64,000 bases of DNA from an uncultured Bacilli bacterium. Lineage in GTDB: Bacteria; Bacillota_I; Bacilli_A; RFN20; CAG-826. The stretch's first letter is position 1. Each line of letters begins with the position of its first letter. The position numbers were made by a program, and so were the translations under genes. Under the pieces are notes generated by a model. The model was not told where the DNA came from. It ran no database searches and was given only the letters and a program-made list of their open reading frames with translations. Shown piece by piece: positions 14,276 through 24,043 of this stretch. The stretch is taken from contig CALVXI010000004.1 of the NCBI GenBank assembly GCA_944368975.1, positions 62,001-126,000 on the forward strand, given 5' to 3'.

Positions 14276-14282
14276 ATTTTTT

Positions 14283-14288
14283 ATTATA
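14283..14288 (-). promoter_or_regulatory. -10 element giving a leaderless mRNA for the galactokinase-like gene
   Basis: Perfect TATAAT, 7 nt before the ATG at 14275, no Shine-Dalgarno. Confidence 0.6.
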
Positions 14289-14304
14289 ACCCTTTCTCTT
14301 AGTT

Positions 14305-17001
14305 TTATTCAATCGACTTTAATGACTCACTCATTGATATTTTACGAATTGTTAAAGACATTAAGATATTAACAATCAATGCTGTAACCACTGAAATTAA
14401 AAACGAGATCACAAAAGTTAATGGGAATATTGTATAACTATAACTAACAATTGGTGTCATATTCGTTATCAAAACCAAAACTTCTAAAGGATAACCAATA
14501 CATAGCCCTAATAAACTACCAATTACAGTTAATATCATCGTTTCATAAATTAAACTTCTAGCAATTTCAAATAAAGAAAAACCTAAAACTTTTAAAGTTG
14601 CTAAGTCTCTTAATCTTTCTTTGAAATTTAAAATTGATAAATTAATTAAAACAATAACAGCTAAAATTATGGCAAAAATTTTAATTGTATTAGTCATTGA
14701 CCTAATACTAGTCATATATCCATCAACTTTAGCAACATTTTCATCGTATGTTAAGACACTACTAATATATTGATTATTATATCCTTCAATAATTTCTTTT
14801 GCTTCTAAATATGTAACTCCTTCTTTTAATGTCACCCAAGCATTAGATCTAGTTGAAGCTAACTCAGGCATTGCTTCCTCATAAATAAAAATTCCACTAA
14901 CAGTAAAAGTATAAAATATCTTAGCAACTTGTTTGCGGTAAACTTGATTATTGTAAGTAAATTCAACATAATCACCAACACTAATTCCTAAATCATTCGC
15001 CCTAGATTCATTCATTGCAACTGTATTAGGATCAATATCCCATTTAGGATATTTAAAATTAGTCGCTTCGTAGCTGAAATAATAAATAAATGTATTAATT
15101 TGATTATCTTCATTTTCTTTATTTGCACTTACTTGCATTATAGAAAATTCTTCCCATTTATCAATTATTGGATTACCTTCACTATCTTTAAAAGATGTGT
15201 AATCTATAGAATCTTTAGGAGTATTAACATTATAAGTAACTTGTAAATCACTACCTAAAATACTATTTAAGTCAACATCTTTTCCATAATTTAATGTGTC
15301 ATCAACACCCATTCCACAAATTAATAATCCAGTGCAACCCATTACTCCGATAATAACCATTAATGATTTTGTAAAATGGACTCTTATATTTCTTAAAGCC
15401 ATCATTAATGAAATATTTTTTGGCTTCGATTTTCTTTCTTTTAAATTTATTTTTGGAATACTTGGTCGCATTGAATTTGCAGGAGTTAAATTTAATTCAT
15501 GGCGAATAATTAAGAAAGTTAATAAGCTAACAACTAAAAATACTCCAATTATAATTATTATTGATACAATCCAAGGAAAATTATATTGAATTGGTACTAA
15601 ACTATATAAAATATCATATTTAATATTCATTACTTGAGGAATTAATATTGGTCCAATTATGAGCCCAAGTAAAACCCCAATAAATGAGATGATACCCATT
15701 AAAAAAATATAATATAAGAATATTGTTTTTTTGCTTATTCCTAATGATTTAAAAGTACCAACTTGAGTTCTTTCTTTTAATATAATTTGTGAGATAGTTG
15801 TAAGTACTACTAAAATAGCAACTAAAAAGAAAATTAATGGGAAGGCATAGGCTAATTGCTTTGATTGAATAATATCACTTTGAACTACAGCATTACTTGG
15901 CATATTAGTTAAATTAGTTAATGCAATAAGGCTCATATTTGAAGTTCCATTATTATAGTAATCATTAATTAATCGAGAAACTTCCTCAAGAGTTCTATTT
16001 TCTCCAATAGTAATTACAAATTGATTTGCTAGATTATCTAATAAATAAACAATGTTAGCATTTTGATCATTTTTAACTAAATCTTTAATTTGAGTAGTTA
16101 AATTATCAACAATTAAATTAAAAGTATTTTCATCGATATTAAATTGCCCAGAATTAGATAAAAGATAATATATATCATCTTTAAAATTATTAACTAACTC
16201 ATCTAAAATTGTACTTAAAAGTAACTTACTAGATAATAAATAGCTACTGGAATTAAAAGTTGCAGTTTGAATATTTTCTGGATGTTTCATAAAACCATTT
16301 ACTTCAAAATTTAAAGTAATAGATGGTAAGGAATTTAATTCTTCAATTAAAACATCGAATACAGGTTCTAATTCAGTTAAACCATTTTTTAAAAAATCCT
16401 TGAGTTCTGCAGGGATAAAATTAAAAAATTCATCATCTAAAATTGATGGATCGATTTGATCAATAACTCCTTCAAGCATTGAGGTAATGTAACTTGTTTC
16501 AAAACTTAAAGGGATAGTGTCACCTAATTCAAGCTCTTCTCCACGCATTATTTCAAATCTAGTTTTAAAATCTTCATCAATAAAAAAGAAATTGTTTTGT
16601 TTATCAAAATCATCACTAGTTACGTAATCATAGGGTCTATTAATATTAGGAAATTCTTTAGTTATTAAAGCGTTTGCACTTAAATTATCAATAGTACTTG
16701 GAACATATAATCTTTTTTCAACATTATGTTTATCGCCACCATTAAAACTAACAATTTCAGAATAATCTTTAGCAATGCCATCAATATTTTGAATATCGAT
16801 ATTAAAAGTAACCCATAAATCACTGACATTTCCTTTAGAATAAACTTCATCTACTCTTCTAGTAAATTCTTGTGAGTTAGCTTCTAAACCAACAAATAAT
16901 GTAACAGCAACAGCAATAATAAAAATTATGGCAATAAATTGTTTTAAATTGCGCCAAATATCTCTGAAACATTTCTTTAATAAAACTTGAATTGTTGTCA
17001 C
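14305..17001 (-). CDS. ABC transporter permease, FtsX/MacB-type, two FtsX domains
   Basis: 898 residues. One membrane segment near residues 20-38 is followed by a large extracytoplasmic domain (about 40-380), three membrane segments (about 385-500), a further segment near 545, a second external domain (about 565-755) and three final segments. This 8-segment pattern is a fused dimer of FtsX-like permeases, as in Gram-positive efflux or lipoprotein-type exporters. The conserved cytoplasmic loops KERTQVGTFKSLGIS and KERLRDLATLKVLGFS are clear. It starts at GTG, overlapping the ATPase stop as GTGA. Substrate unknown. Confidence 0.9.
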   Translation of the reverse strand: MTTIQVLLKKCFRDIWRNLKQFIAIIFIIAVAVTLFVGLEANSQEFTRRVDEVYSKGNVSDLWVTFNIDIQNIDGIAKDYSEIVSFNGGDKHNVEKRLYVPSTIDNLSANALITKEFPNINRPYDYVTSDDFDKQNNFFFIDEDFKTRFEIMRGEELELGDTIPLSFETSYITSMLEGVIDQIDPSILDDEFFNFIPAELKDFLKNGLTELEPVFDVLIEELNSLPSITLNFEVNGFMKHPENIQTATFNSSSYLLSSKLLLSTILDELVNNFKDDIYYLLSNSGQFNIDENTFNLIVDNLTTQIKDLVKNDQNANIVYLLDNLANQFVITIGENRTLEEVSRLINDYYNNGTSNMSLIALTNLTNMPSNAVVQSDIIQSKQLAYAFPLIFFLVAILVVLTTISQIILKERTQVGTFKSLGISKKTIFLYYIFLMGIISFIGVLLGLIIGPILIPQVMNIKYDILYSLVPIQYNFPWIVSIIIIIGVFLVVSLLTFLIIRHELNLTPANSMRPSIPKINLKERKSKPKNISLMMALRNIRVHFTKSLMVIIGVMGCTGLLICGMGVDDTLNYGKDVDLNSILGSDLQVTYNVNTPKDSIDYTSFKDSEGNPIIDKWEEFSIMQVSANKENEDNQINTFIYYFSYEATNFKYPKWDIDPNTVAMNESRANDLGISVGDYVEFTYNNQVYRKQVAKIFYTFTVSGIFIYEEAMPELASTRSNAWVTLKEGVTYLEAKEIIEGYNNQYISSVLTYDENVAKVDGYMTSIRSMTNTIKIFAIILAVIVLINLSILNFKERLRDLATLKVLGFSLFEIARSLIYETMILTVIGSLLGLCIGYPLEVLVLITNMTPIVSYSYTIFPLTFVISFLISVVTALIVNILMSLTIRKISMSESLKSIE

Positions 17002-17702
17002 CGTTCAATATTCTCCACATCTAATGGTTTTTCAATTTTTTCATTCGAGATTATCTTCCCATCTTGAACTTTAATAATTCTATTAGCAATAACACTAATT
17101 GCTTTATTATGAGTAACAATTATTACAGTTTTATGTTGTTCTTCACATATTGATTTAAGCAAAGAAATAATTTGCTTACTAGTTTTACTATCTAAAGCTC
17201 CAGTAGGCTCATCAGCTAAAATCAATGTTGGATTTTTAACAATTGCTCTAGCAATTGCGACACGTTGTTGTTCACCACCACTTAATTGACTAGGAAAATT
17301 ATTTAATCTATTTTCTAATCCAACTAATTTTAATACTTCCTTAGGTTCAAAATGTTCTTTTACTAAACTAGATGCTAAATAAACATTTTCATAAGCAGTT
17401 AAACTTGGCATTAAATTATAAAATTGAAAAACAAATCCAATATCATTTCGACGGAATTTTTCTAAATCTTTCTCTTTTAATTTTGTGACTTCAATATTGT
17501 TTAAATAATATTCACCACTAGTAGCATAATCCATCCCACCAAGAATATTTAATAAAGTTGTTTTTCCAGCGCCACTAGGTCCTAATATAACAACAAGTTC
17601 TCCTTGCTCAATTTCAAAATTTGCATCTTCTAAGGCAACAACACGAGCTTCATTTTTATTTCCATAAATTTTAGAAATATTCTTTACTACTAATTGTGCC
17701 AT
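16998..17702 (-). CDS. ABC transporter ATP-binding protein (LolD/MacB/YknY type)
   Basis: 234 residues with Walker A GPSGAGKTT, Q-loop QFYNLMP, signature LSGGEQQRVAIARA, Walker B LILADEPTGALD and a switch His in IVTHN. The DEPTGALDS string places it in the macrolide-export/lipoprotein-release subfamily that partners FtsX-like permeases. The permease gene overlaps its stop by 4 nt, so the pair should form one exporter. A strong AAGGAAGG ribosome site precedes the ATG. Cardiolipin synthase lies 15 nt upstream in the same direction, so all three may be co-transcribed. Confidence 0.94.
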   Translation of the reverse strand: MAQLVVKNISKIYGNKNEARVVALEDANFEIEQGELVVILGPSGAGKTTLLNILGGMDYATSGEYYLNNIEVTKLKEKDLEKFRRNDIGFVFQFYNLMPSLTAYENVYLASSLVKEHFEPKEVLKLVGLENRLNNFPSQLSGGEQQRVAIARAIVKNPTLILADEPTGALDSKTSKQIISLLKSICEEQHKTVIIVTHNKAISVIANRIIKVQDGKIISNEKIEKPLDVENIER

Positions 17703-17717
17703 AATTTACCTTCCTTA

Positions 17718-19286
17718 TTATAATAATGGTGCAAAGACTCGTAATATGCTCCATAATAGCTTTCTATACCATGGAGCTTTTAAATATTTATCCTTGTCAA
17801 TTAATTTAGATTCACTAATCATTTTGATTAAGTCTTCTTTCATTATTTTAATTTTAGAATTATTAAAAATAAAGAGGTCATTTTCAAAATGTAAATAAAA
17901 TGATCTATAATCAAAATTAACGGTCCCAGTCAAACAAAAATCATCGTCAACAACCATCATCTTTAAATGATTAAAACCGGGTGTATATTCATAAATTTTA
18001 ACGCCATAAAAACAAAGTTTATTATAAAAACTTCTTGTAGCAGCATAAATCATTTTTTTATCAGGAATTCCTGGTGTAATGATATTAACATCAATACCAC
18101 TTTCACTAGCAACACAAAGTGCTTGTAATAATTCTTCATCAGGTATTAAGTATGGCGTTGATAAATAAATGCTTTTTTTTGCCTTCAATATTAATTGTAA
18201 ATGAGCATTTCTTGCTGTTTCTTCATTATCAAAAGGTATATCACCAAAAGGTTGAATATAACCATCACTTTTAATTTTTTGAGTTAATAAATATTTATTA
18301 GTTTCAAAAGAGTAAGAAATATGATCTAACGGGGTCTTTTTATCGACTAAATTCCAATTTGCAATAAACAAATTAGTTAGTCCATTGACTGCTTCACCAG
18401 TAATTTTTAAACAATTATCTTTCCGTAAGCCAAATCTTTGTTCTTTATTAATATATTCATCAGCAATATTAATCCCACCTGTAAATCCAACAATACCATC
18501 AATAACAATAATTTTGCGATGATCACGATTATTTTGCCTAATATCAACAGTAGGTCGACATCTATTAAAAGCAAAACATTTTATTCCATCTTTAATCGCA
18601 TCTTTATAAAAATAAGCTTTAACTTTAAAAACACTCCCGAAATCATCATAAAGTAATCTAACATCTACACCTTCTTTAGCTTTTCTTTTTAATATTTCAT
18701 ACACAGAATCAAAAAATATTCCTGGATCAATAATAAAATATTCGATAAAAATAAATTTTGTTGCTTTATTTAGTGCTTCTAATATTGGCTGAAAAGCATA
18801 ATCTCCTAATGAATAATAGTCTAAACTTGTGTTCTTATAGATACATGATTTTGAGTTTTTATAAATGTTATTTGCGACTAAGTAAGCATCACTATTTTGA
18901 TTTTTAATTTCATTTAAAACTAAAGAATTATCCATTTTTCCTTTCTCAAGTTCTTCAGTGATTGGATTAATCTTTAGTTTTCTCATTTTACTTGTAGTCA
19001 TTTTATCTGCATACATCAAGTAAAGAATAAAACCACCTAAAGGCAAGCAAATTAAAGCAATAAGCCAAGAAATTTTATAGCCCGAATTTACATTCGTATT
19101 AATAATAAATATCGAAGCAAAACAGTTTAAAAGGAAAATAAAAACGATTGGTACCCAAATATAATTAACAAAAGGTATTAAAATAAAACAAGAAAGTAAC
19201 CCTATTAAAAATAGTGTTTCAAGAGTAAACATTAATAATACTAAGTAAAATCTAATATGAGGACGTACTTTCTTTTTTCGTTCCAT
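17718..19286 (-). CDS. cls: Cardiolipin synthase (phospholipase D superfamily)
   Basis: 522 residues. Two or three N-terminal membrane segments (about 10-90) are followed by two HKD motifs: HRKIIVIDGIVGFTGG and HLKMMVVDDDFCLTG. This is the usual Cls architecture, joining two phosphatidylglycerol molecules at the membrane. A TATAAT lies 9 nt before the ATG, so the leader would be only 2-3 nt; no Shine-Dalgarno is present. A role in membrane lipid supply together with the ABC exporter downstream is only inferred from location. Confidence 0.93.
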   Translation of the reverse strand: MERKKKVRPHIRFYLVLLMFTLETLFLIGLLSCFILIPFVNYIWVPIVFIFLLNCFASIFIINTNVNSGYKISWLIALICLPLGGFILYLMYADKMTTSKMRKLKINPITEELEKGKMDNSLVLNEIKNQNSDAYLVANNIYKNSKSCIYKNTSLDYYSLGDYAFQPILEALNKATKFIFIEYFIIDPGIFFDSVYEILKRKAKEGVDVRLLYDDFGSVFKVKAYFYKDAIKDGIKCFAFNRCRPTVDIRQNNRDHRKIIVIDGIVGFTGGINIADEYINKEQRFGLRKDNCLKITGEAVNGLTNLFIANWNLVDKKTPLDHISYSFETNKYLLTQKIKSDGYIQPFGDIPFDNEETARNAHLQLILKAKKSIYLSTPYLIPDEELLQALCVASESGIDVNIITPGIPDKKMIYAATRSFYNKLCFYGVKIYEYTPGFNHLKMMVVDDDFCLTGTVNFDYRSFYLHFENDLFIFNNSKIKIMKEDLIKMISESKLIDKDKYLKAPWYRKLLWSILRVFAPLL

Positions 19287-19324
19287 AAGAACTTTATTAT
19301 ATCTTATTTAAAAGTAAAAAAATA

Positions 19325-19969
19325 TTATTTTAAATGGCTAAAATAGTCGTAAATGTCTATGTAAGAGTCAACTGTTTTACCAATTTTGCTTAAATTTTCT
19401 TTAGTATTATGACCTTTTGTAAATAATAAACACTCCATACCAATTTCTTTACTTACTTCATAATCATGTACGGTGTCACCTATCATAATGCTTTTAGATA
19501 AATCAATATTATGTTCCTTAATATAAAGCTTTCCATAATCAATTTTACCCATCGCTAGATTATTTTTTGCTGCAATTAAACCATCAAAATAATTATAAAT
19601 TCCAAGATGATTAAGTTGTTTAACAAGAAGGCTATATTCAGTTGCTGTTAAAATATATAAGTGAAATCCTTTATTTTTTAATTTTTCTAAAGTTTCCTTA
19701 CAATTTTCAAATAATCTAGTTTCTTTTTCTTGACGTATTGAATATTGGTTAATGAAATTCGTTGCAAGTTCATTAAAATTTATTTTGTTAAAATCAAATC
19801 CAACGTTTTCGTAATACTTTTTAACAGGAAAACAAAATAAATTACGATATTGTTCTAAACTAACAAAGGGTAAATTATATTTTTCTAAACTTTCAAGTAA
19901 AAGTTTATAAGTTAGCTCTAGATCATCTAAAATAGTTCCATTAAAATCAAAAAATATATTGTCAATCAT
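19325..19969 (-). CDS. HAD-family hydrolase, phosphoglycolate-phosphatase-like
   Basis: 214 residues with HAD motif I as FDFNGTILDD, motif II in YILTATE, a Lys in the KIDYGK region and motif IV MIGDTVHDYE. The helical cap lies at about residues 15-85. Motif I has Asn at the Asp+2 position (DFN rather than DxD); this is seen in some HAD groups and may change substrate or activity. Substrate unknown. It lies 5 nt after the zinc-ribbon gene in a run of minus-strand genes. Confidence 0.82.
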   Translation of the reverse strand: MIDNIFFDFNGTILDDLELTYKLLLESLEKYNLPFVSLEQYRNLFCFPVKKYYENVGFDFNKINFNELATNFINQYSIRQEKETRLFENCKETLEKLKNKGFHLYILTATEYSLLVKQLNHLGIYNYFDGLIAAKNNLAMGKIDYGKLYIKEHNIDLSKSIMIGDTVHDYEVSKEIGMECLLFTKGHNTKENLSKIGKTVDSYIDIYDYFSHLK

Positions 19970-19974
19970 AAAGT

Positions 19975-20550
19975 TTATTTACTCGTAAATTGTTTCAAAA
20001 CTTTTTTTAATTTTTCATCATCAACCAAAGAAATAAGTTCTTCAATAGATAAATCTGAATCAAAGTTTGTAACTATATAATTACTAAGAATATACTGAAA
20101 ATCAACTAACGACTTAATGTTATTGTTATATATGTTTACAAAAATTTCAGCTAAATATTTGAGATTTGCAAGGTTTTTATCAATTTTTGATGAATTAATC
20201 TCAACCTCTTCATTATTTTTAGCTTCATTTGTAAAATAATTATCCTCTTTAGTCTTTTCATCTTTTTCAATTAATTTATCTTCAAGAATATTATTTTCTT
20301 CCTCTTGAGTTTCATCATGTAACTCACTATTTTCTTCTTTTAATTCATCATTAAAATTTGAAATATTCTCGTTAGATAAATCACTTTGCTTATTTTCTTC
20401 TTCAAGGAAATCGTTTTCTAATTCTTCATCTAAATTAGATTCATCAATATCTTCTATAAGAGGTTCAATGTATTTATTATCACTCCCACAATAAGGACAC
20501 ATTGAATCGTTATCTATAATTTGACCACAAATTTTACATTTATAATTCAT
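19975..20550 (-). CDS. Zinc-ribbon protein with an acidic linker, function unknown
   Basis: 191 residues. The N-terminal zinc ribbon has CKIC and CPYC (CxxC...CxxC, residues 5-21). A long Glu/Asp/Asn-rich, probably disordered stretch spans about 30-120, and a small helical domain (about 125-190) ends it. No family recognised beyond the zinc ribbon. It lies between the Xaa-Pro peptidase gene (1 nt apart) and the HAD gene, so it is likely co-expressed. A copy of the dispersed motif (20168-20177) encodes KNLANLKYL in the helical domain. Confidence 0.72.
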   Translation of the reverse strand: MNYKCKICGQIIDNDSMCPYCGSDNKYIEPLIEDIDESNLDEELENDFLEEENKQSDLSNENISNFNDELKEENSELHDETQEEENNILEDKLIEKDEKTKEDNYFTNEAKNNEEVEINSSKIDKNLANLKYLAEIFVNIYNNNIKSLVDFQYILSNYIVTNFDSDLSIEELISLVDDEKLKKVLKQFTSK

Positions 20551-20551
20551 A

Positions 20552-21814
20552 TTAATTTTTAAAACTCATAAATCTTTCAATATCATTAATTTCCTTAATG
20601 ATTTTCCCAGATAAATTATAAGAACCATCACTTGTAACTAAAATATCGTCTTCGATTCTTATACCAATTCCTAATTCTTTAAAATATAAACCAGGCTCAT
20701 CACTAATAATATTTCCTTCTTCAAGAGGTAAATTTCTAAAGCTTGGATCATGAGTATCAAGTCCAATATGGTGAGAAATATTATGGAAATAATATTTACT
20801 AATATCACTTTCTTTTTCAATCAATTTAGCCTCTACACACTTACTAGCTAAATAATTAATCGCAGCTTGTTGAAGTTCAGCGATTGTAATTCCAGGTTTA
20901 ACTAATTTAATGATTAACTTATTACAACCTAAAACTATTTCATAAATTTTTCTTTGTAAATCATTAAACTTTCCATTAACAGGATAAGTTCTAGAAATAT
21001 CAGCGCAATACATATTATTTTGAGCACCTAAATCAAATAAACATAACTCATTATCGTTTAATTTCGAAATAGGAGTTGGATAATGTAAACAAGTAGCATT
21101 TACTCCTCCAGCAGCAATCGTAGGAAATGATAATTCGCTATAATCATAATCTTGGATTGTATAATAAAATAAACTGCTTAATTGATACTCATATAATCCA
21201 GGCTTAATATTTTTCATAATATTTTGTAAGCCAATATTAGTTTTACTAATGGCTTCTTTAAATTCTTCTATTTCGCCTTGAGATTTAATCATTCGTAAGC
21301 GAATGATTTTTTCATAAACATCAATTACTTCAAGATTGTCATAATTTAAACTTAAACCATTAGCGATGTCTTTAGTTTCTAAGTCATCACCAATTTTATT
21401 TTCTTTCTCTAAATCAAGATATAAATGATTAATTCTTTCTAATTCAGTTTCATTATCTAAAATTAATTTTAATTTTGCATTAAAAGTAGGTGTATATAAA
21501 ATATTATCGATACCACTAAATTCTTTTGCTTCATTAACAGTTAATCTTTTGCCAGTCCATTTTTCTTTTAATTCATCATATTCACTAACAAACAAATATT
21601 CGTGAATTACACCGTTTAATTTAACTGCTAAAAAAATACTATCTTCTTGCTTAATATTTGTTAAATAGTAAAAATTACGATTTACAGTAAAAGGGAAACA
21701 CTCATCAGCGCTTCTTTTTACACTAACTCCACTATAAAGAACTAAAACTGAATTTTCTTCTAATAAATCATATAATTTATTTCTTCTTTCCTTAAATTCT
21801 TCAACTTTAATCAT
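20552..21814 (-). CDS. pepP: Xaa-Pro aminopeptidase (M24B)
   Basis: 420 residues: an AMP_N domain (about 1-140) and a pita-bread metallopeptidase domain. Metal ligands are visible as Asp in LFDLGAQ and ADISRTYP, His in HHIGLDTHD, and Glu in SDEPGLYF and GIRIEDD. It removes N-terminal residues before proline, in the cytoplasm. It follows mrp closely (gap of 2 nt) and is the middle of a minus-strand run from yigZ to the HAD gene. No odd features. Confidence 0.93.
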   Translation of the reverse strand: MIKVEEFKERRNKLYDLLEENSVLVLYSGVSVKRSADECFPFTVNRNFYYLTNIKQEDSIFLAVKLNGVIHEYLFVSEYDELKEKWTGKRLTVNEAKEFSGIDNILYTPTFNAKLKLILDNETELERINHLYLDLEKENKIGDDLETKDIANGLSLNYDNLEVIDVYEKIIRLRMIKSQGEIEEFKEAISKTNIGLQNIMKNIKPGLYEYQLSSLFYYTIQDYDYSELSFPTIAAGGVNATCLHYPTPISKLNDNELCLFDLGAQNNMYCADISRTYPVNGKFNDLQRKIYEIVLGCNKLIIKLVKPGITIAELQQAAINYLASKCVEAKLIEKESDISKYYFHNISHHIGLDTHDPSFRNLPLEEGNIISDEPGLYFKELGIGIRIEDDILVTSDGSYNLSGKIIKEINDIERFMSFKN

Positions 21815-21816
21815 AT

Positions 21817-22641
21817 TTATTTACCTTCAATAATTGCTTCAATAATTGAATTAACTTCTTCCATTTTAATTAATTCAACATCTCCTTTATCAATATATTC
21901 TGAATCACCTACTACTAATGGTAATCTACCTAAAACTTTCACATTATGTTTTTTAGCTAAATCATTAATTCTACTTTCACCATAAAGATTAATCTTTTCA
22001 TGACAATGAGGACACTTTAAATAAGACATATTTTCAACTAATCCTAAAACATTAATATTCATTTTATGTGCCATATTAATCATTTTAGAAACAACCATAC
22101 TTACTAAATCTTGTGGGGTTGTAACACAAATTACAGATTCTAAAGGAAATTGCTGAAAGGCAGTTAGAGTAATATCACCAGTTCCTGGAGGCATATCAAT
22201 TAATAAATAATCTAATTCTTCCCATAAGACATCAGTAAAAAATTGACTTAAGAGACTTGATAGTAAACTTCCTCTCCATATAATTGGTTCATCTTCTCTT
22301 TCTAAAAGTAAGTTTGAACTGATGATTTTAATTCCTGATTTAGTTAAAGCAGGAAAAATAAAACTATGTCCATCACCTGTAGCTTGTTCATAAATATTAA
22401 ATGATTTTGGAATCGATGGACCAGTAATATCGCCATCTAAAATTCCTACGCGATATCCTCTTTTATTTAATTCGCTTGCAATTAAACTTGTAACAAAAGA
22501 TTTACCAACTCCACCTTTACCACTAACAATACCAATAACATGTTTGATATTACTGCGTTCATTAGTTTTTAATTTTTGAATTGCAGTTCGTTCGTTACAA
22601 TTTTGACTACAATTTTCACAATTATGATCACAATTTGCCAT
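21817..22641 (-). CDS. mrp: Mrp/NBP35-family iron-sulfur carrier ATPase
   Basis: 274 residues with a deviant Walker A GKGGVGKSF, Walker B-like LLIDMPPGTGD and the CPHC pair near residue 205 that binds a bridging Fe-S cluster in the dimer. The N-terminus carries an additional Cys cluster (CDHNCENCSQNC, residues 4-15), reminiscent of Nbp35-type proteins and of some clostridial Mrp proteins. The likely role is delivering Fe-S clusters; RimO in this window is one possible kind of client. Gap of 3 nt to yigZ. Confidence 0.9.
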   Translation of the reverse strand: MANCDHNCENCSQNCNERTAIQKLKTNERSNIKHVIGIVSGKGGVGKSFVTSLIASELNKRGYRVGILDGDITGPSIPKSFNIYEQATGDGHSFIFPALTKSGIKIISSNLLLEREDEPIIWRGSLLSSLLSQFFTDVLWEELDYLLIDMPPGTGDITLTAFQQFPLESVICVTTPQDLVSMVVSKMINMAHKMNINVLGLVENMSYLKCPHCHEKINLYGESRINDLAKKHNVKVLGRLPLVVGDSEYIDKGDVELIKMEEVNSIIEAIIEGK

Positions 22642-22644
22642 ACA

Positions 22645-23247
22645 TTACTCCTTTAATCTCTCAACTTCATAACTTTCCACTAAACTAACCGTATCAATAA
22701 ATCGTTCTTTTATGTTCTTAAAATCAAAATCAATCGGAACATAAAACTCGATAAATATTTTATCATTAAAAACTTCATTAAGAATATCAAAATGCAATGA
22801 AACTAAAAAATATTTAAAAGTATTATAAACATTATAGTCTACAGAAACTTTTAATAGCTTTTCCTTAATTAATGGAATTAATTTTATATTCTCAATTAAT
22901 TTTTTACTAACTTCGCTATATGTCCTTAAAAGTTTACCACTCCCAAGAAGTTGCCCACCAAAATACCTAATAACAAAAATTGCAACATTTTTTAAATTAT
23001 TAAAATAAATTACATTGTAAATTGGTTTTCCAGCCGTTCCACTTGGTTCACCATTATCGCACATTTTAATCTCTCCATTAATATTATAAGCATAACAAAT
23101 ATGACGTGCTTTTGGATGATTTTTATGAAGATTTTCCAAAAAATCATTGAATTCTGCAAGGTTTTTAAAATTTTTAATAATTCCTATAAATTTTGATTTA
23201 TCTACTTCGATAGTAACAGTTTCTTCTTTATTGATTGAATAATTCAT
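22645..23247 (-). CDS. YigZ/IMPACT family protein (UPF0029)
   Basis: 200 residues. The N-terminal UPF0029 domain shows DKSKFIGIIKNF, HPKARHICYAYN, DNGEPSGTAGKPI and FVIRYFGGQLLGSGKLLRTY, followed by a ferredoxin-like C-terminal domain. Related to YvyE/YigZ; biochemical role unclear. It is first in the minus-strand run and diverges from the CPBP gene, with overlapping promoter regions in 38 nt. It contains a dispersed-motif copy at 23156-23165 (encoding KNLAEF). Confidence 0.9.
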   Translation of the reverse strand: MNYSINKEETVTIEVDKSKFIGIIKNFKNLAEFNDFLENLHKNHPKARHICYAYNINGEIKMCDNGEPSGTAGKPIYNVIYFNNLKNVAIFVIRYFGGQLLGSGKLLRTYSEVSKKLIENIKLIPLIKEKLLKVSVDYNVYNTFKYFLVSLHFDILNEVFNDKIFIEFYVPIDFDFKNIKERFIDTVSLVESYEVERLKE

Positions 23248-23272
23248 AATTTAAACTTTCTATATTCTAGTA

Positions 23273-23278
23273 TATAAT
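23273..23278 (+). promoter_or_regulatory. -10 element giving a leaderless CPBP-protease mRNA
   Basis: Perfect TATAAT, 7 nt before the ATG at 23286; TTTAAA lies 17 nt upstream as a possible -35. No Shine-Dalgarno. Confidence 0.6.
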
Positions 23279-23285
23279 AAACTTC

Positions 23286-24041
23286 ATGGAAAACTTAATG
23301 AAAAAAGAAAATAAATATAAAATTCCATATATACTTAATAGTCGTTGTATTGGTTTAAAAAATTATAAACATTTAGTTTTATTCCTAATTGGCTTTTTAG
23401 GTTTAACAGTTATTTCATTAATAGTAACTACAATAATTGGTGCTATTAATGGATTAGATTATCTAAATACAACCGATGGATATACTCTTATCACTTTAAT
23501 AAGCTATTTCATTTTATTTTGTATTTTACTTTTAATTTTATTCAAAGATAATTTATACATATTAAAATCTCTCATTAATCCAAAAGAAATATTCCTAGGA
23601 TTAGTTTTTGCTGGATTATTAATATCCATTACTTCAATATATAATGCCTTTATATTTAATCTTGGAATTACAAGTAATTTAAATCAGGTTACTGTTGAAG
23701 AGGTCGCTTTAAATTCTCCATTTTTTTCTTTTATAATATTAGGAATTATTGGCCCTATTTGTGAAGAATTAACTTATCGTGTCGGACTATTTGGTATTAT
23801 TAGAAAATATAATCGTTTAGCTAGTTATATCGCTAGTAGTGTCATTTTTGGTTTATTACATTTTAGTTTAGTTGATTTCACTTTAAGCTCATTTATTAAT
23901 GAACTATTAAATCTTCCTAGTTATATTATATCTGGTTTAATTTTAACTATTGCTTATGAAAAAGGTGGATTTACAAGTTGTATTGTTGCTCATATGTTCA
24001 ATAACATATTAAGTATGTATTACATATTATTTTTAGGTTAA
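23286..24041 (+). CDS. CPBP-family intramembrane metalloprotease (Abi/CAAX-like)
   Basis: 251 residues, about seven membrane segments. The three CPBP motifs are present: EELTYR (about residues 159-164), FGLLHFS (about 194) and HMFNN (about 238), which hold the catalytic Glu and His residues. It is the first gene of a plus-strand unit with the TraX-like gene (2 nt apart) and trxA. A second in-frame ATG lies at residue 5, but neither has a ribosome site; the TATAAT placement favours the first. Substrate unknown. Confidence 0.88.
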   Translation: MENLMKKENKYKIPYILNSRCIGLKNYKHLVLFLIGFLGLTVISLIVTTIIGAINGLDYLNTTDGYTLITLISYFILFCILLLILFKDNLYILKSLINPKEIFLGLVFAGLLISITSIYNAFIFNLGITSNLNQVTVEEVALNSPFFSFIILGIIGPICEELTYRVGLFGIIRKYNRLASYIASSVIFGLLHFSLVDFTLSSFINELLNLPSYIISGLILTIAYEKGGFTSCIVAHMFNNILSMYYILFLG

Positions 24042-24043
24042 TT

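Noticed and set aside
19325-19969. HAD protein as an inactive mutant because of DFN in motif I
   Set aside because: DFNGT occurs in some HAD groups, and motifs II and IV are intact, so I note it only as a variation.
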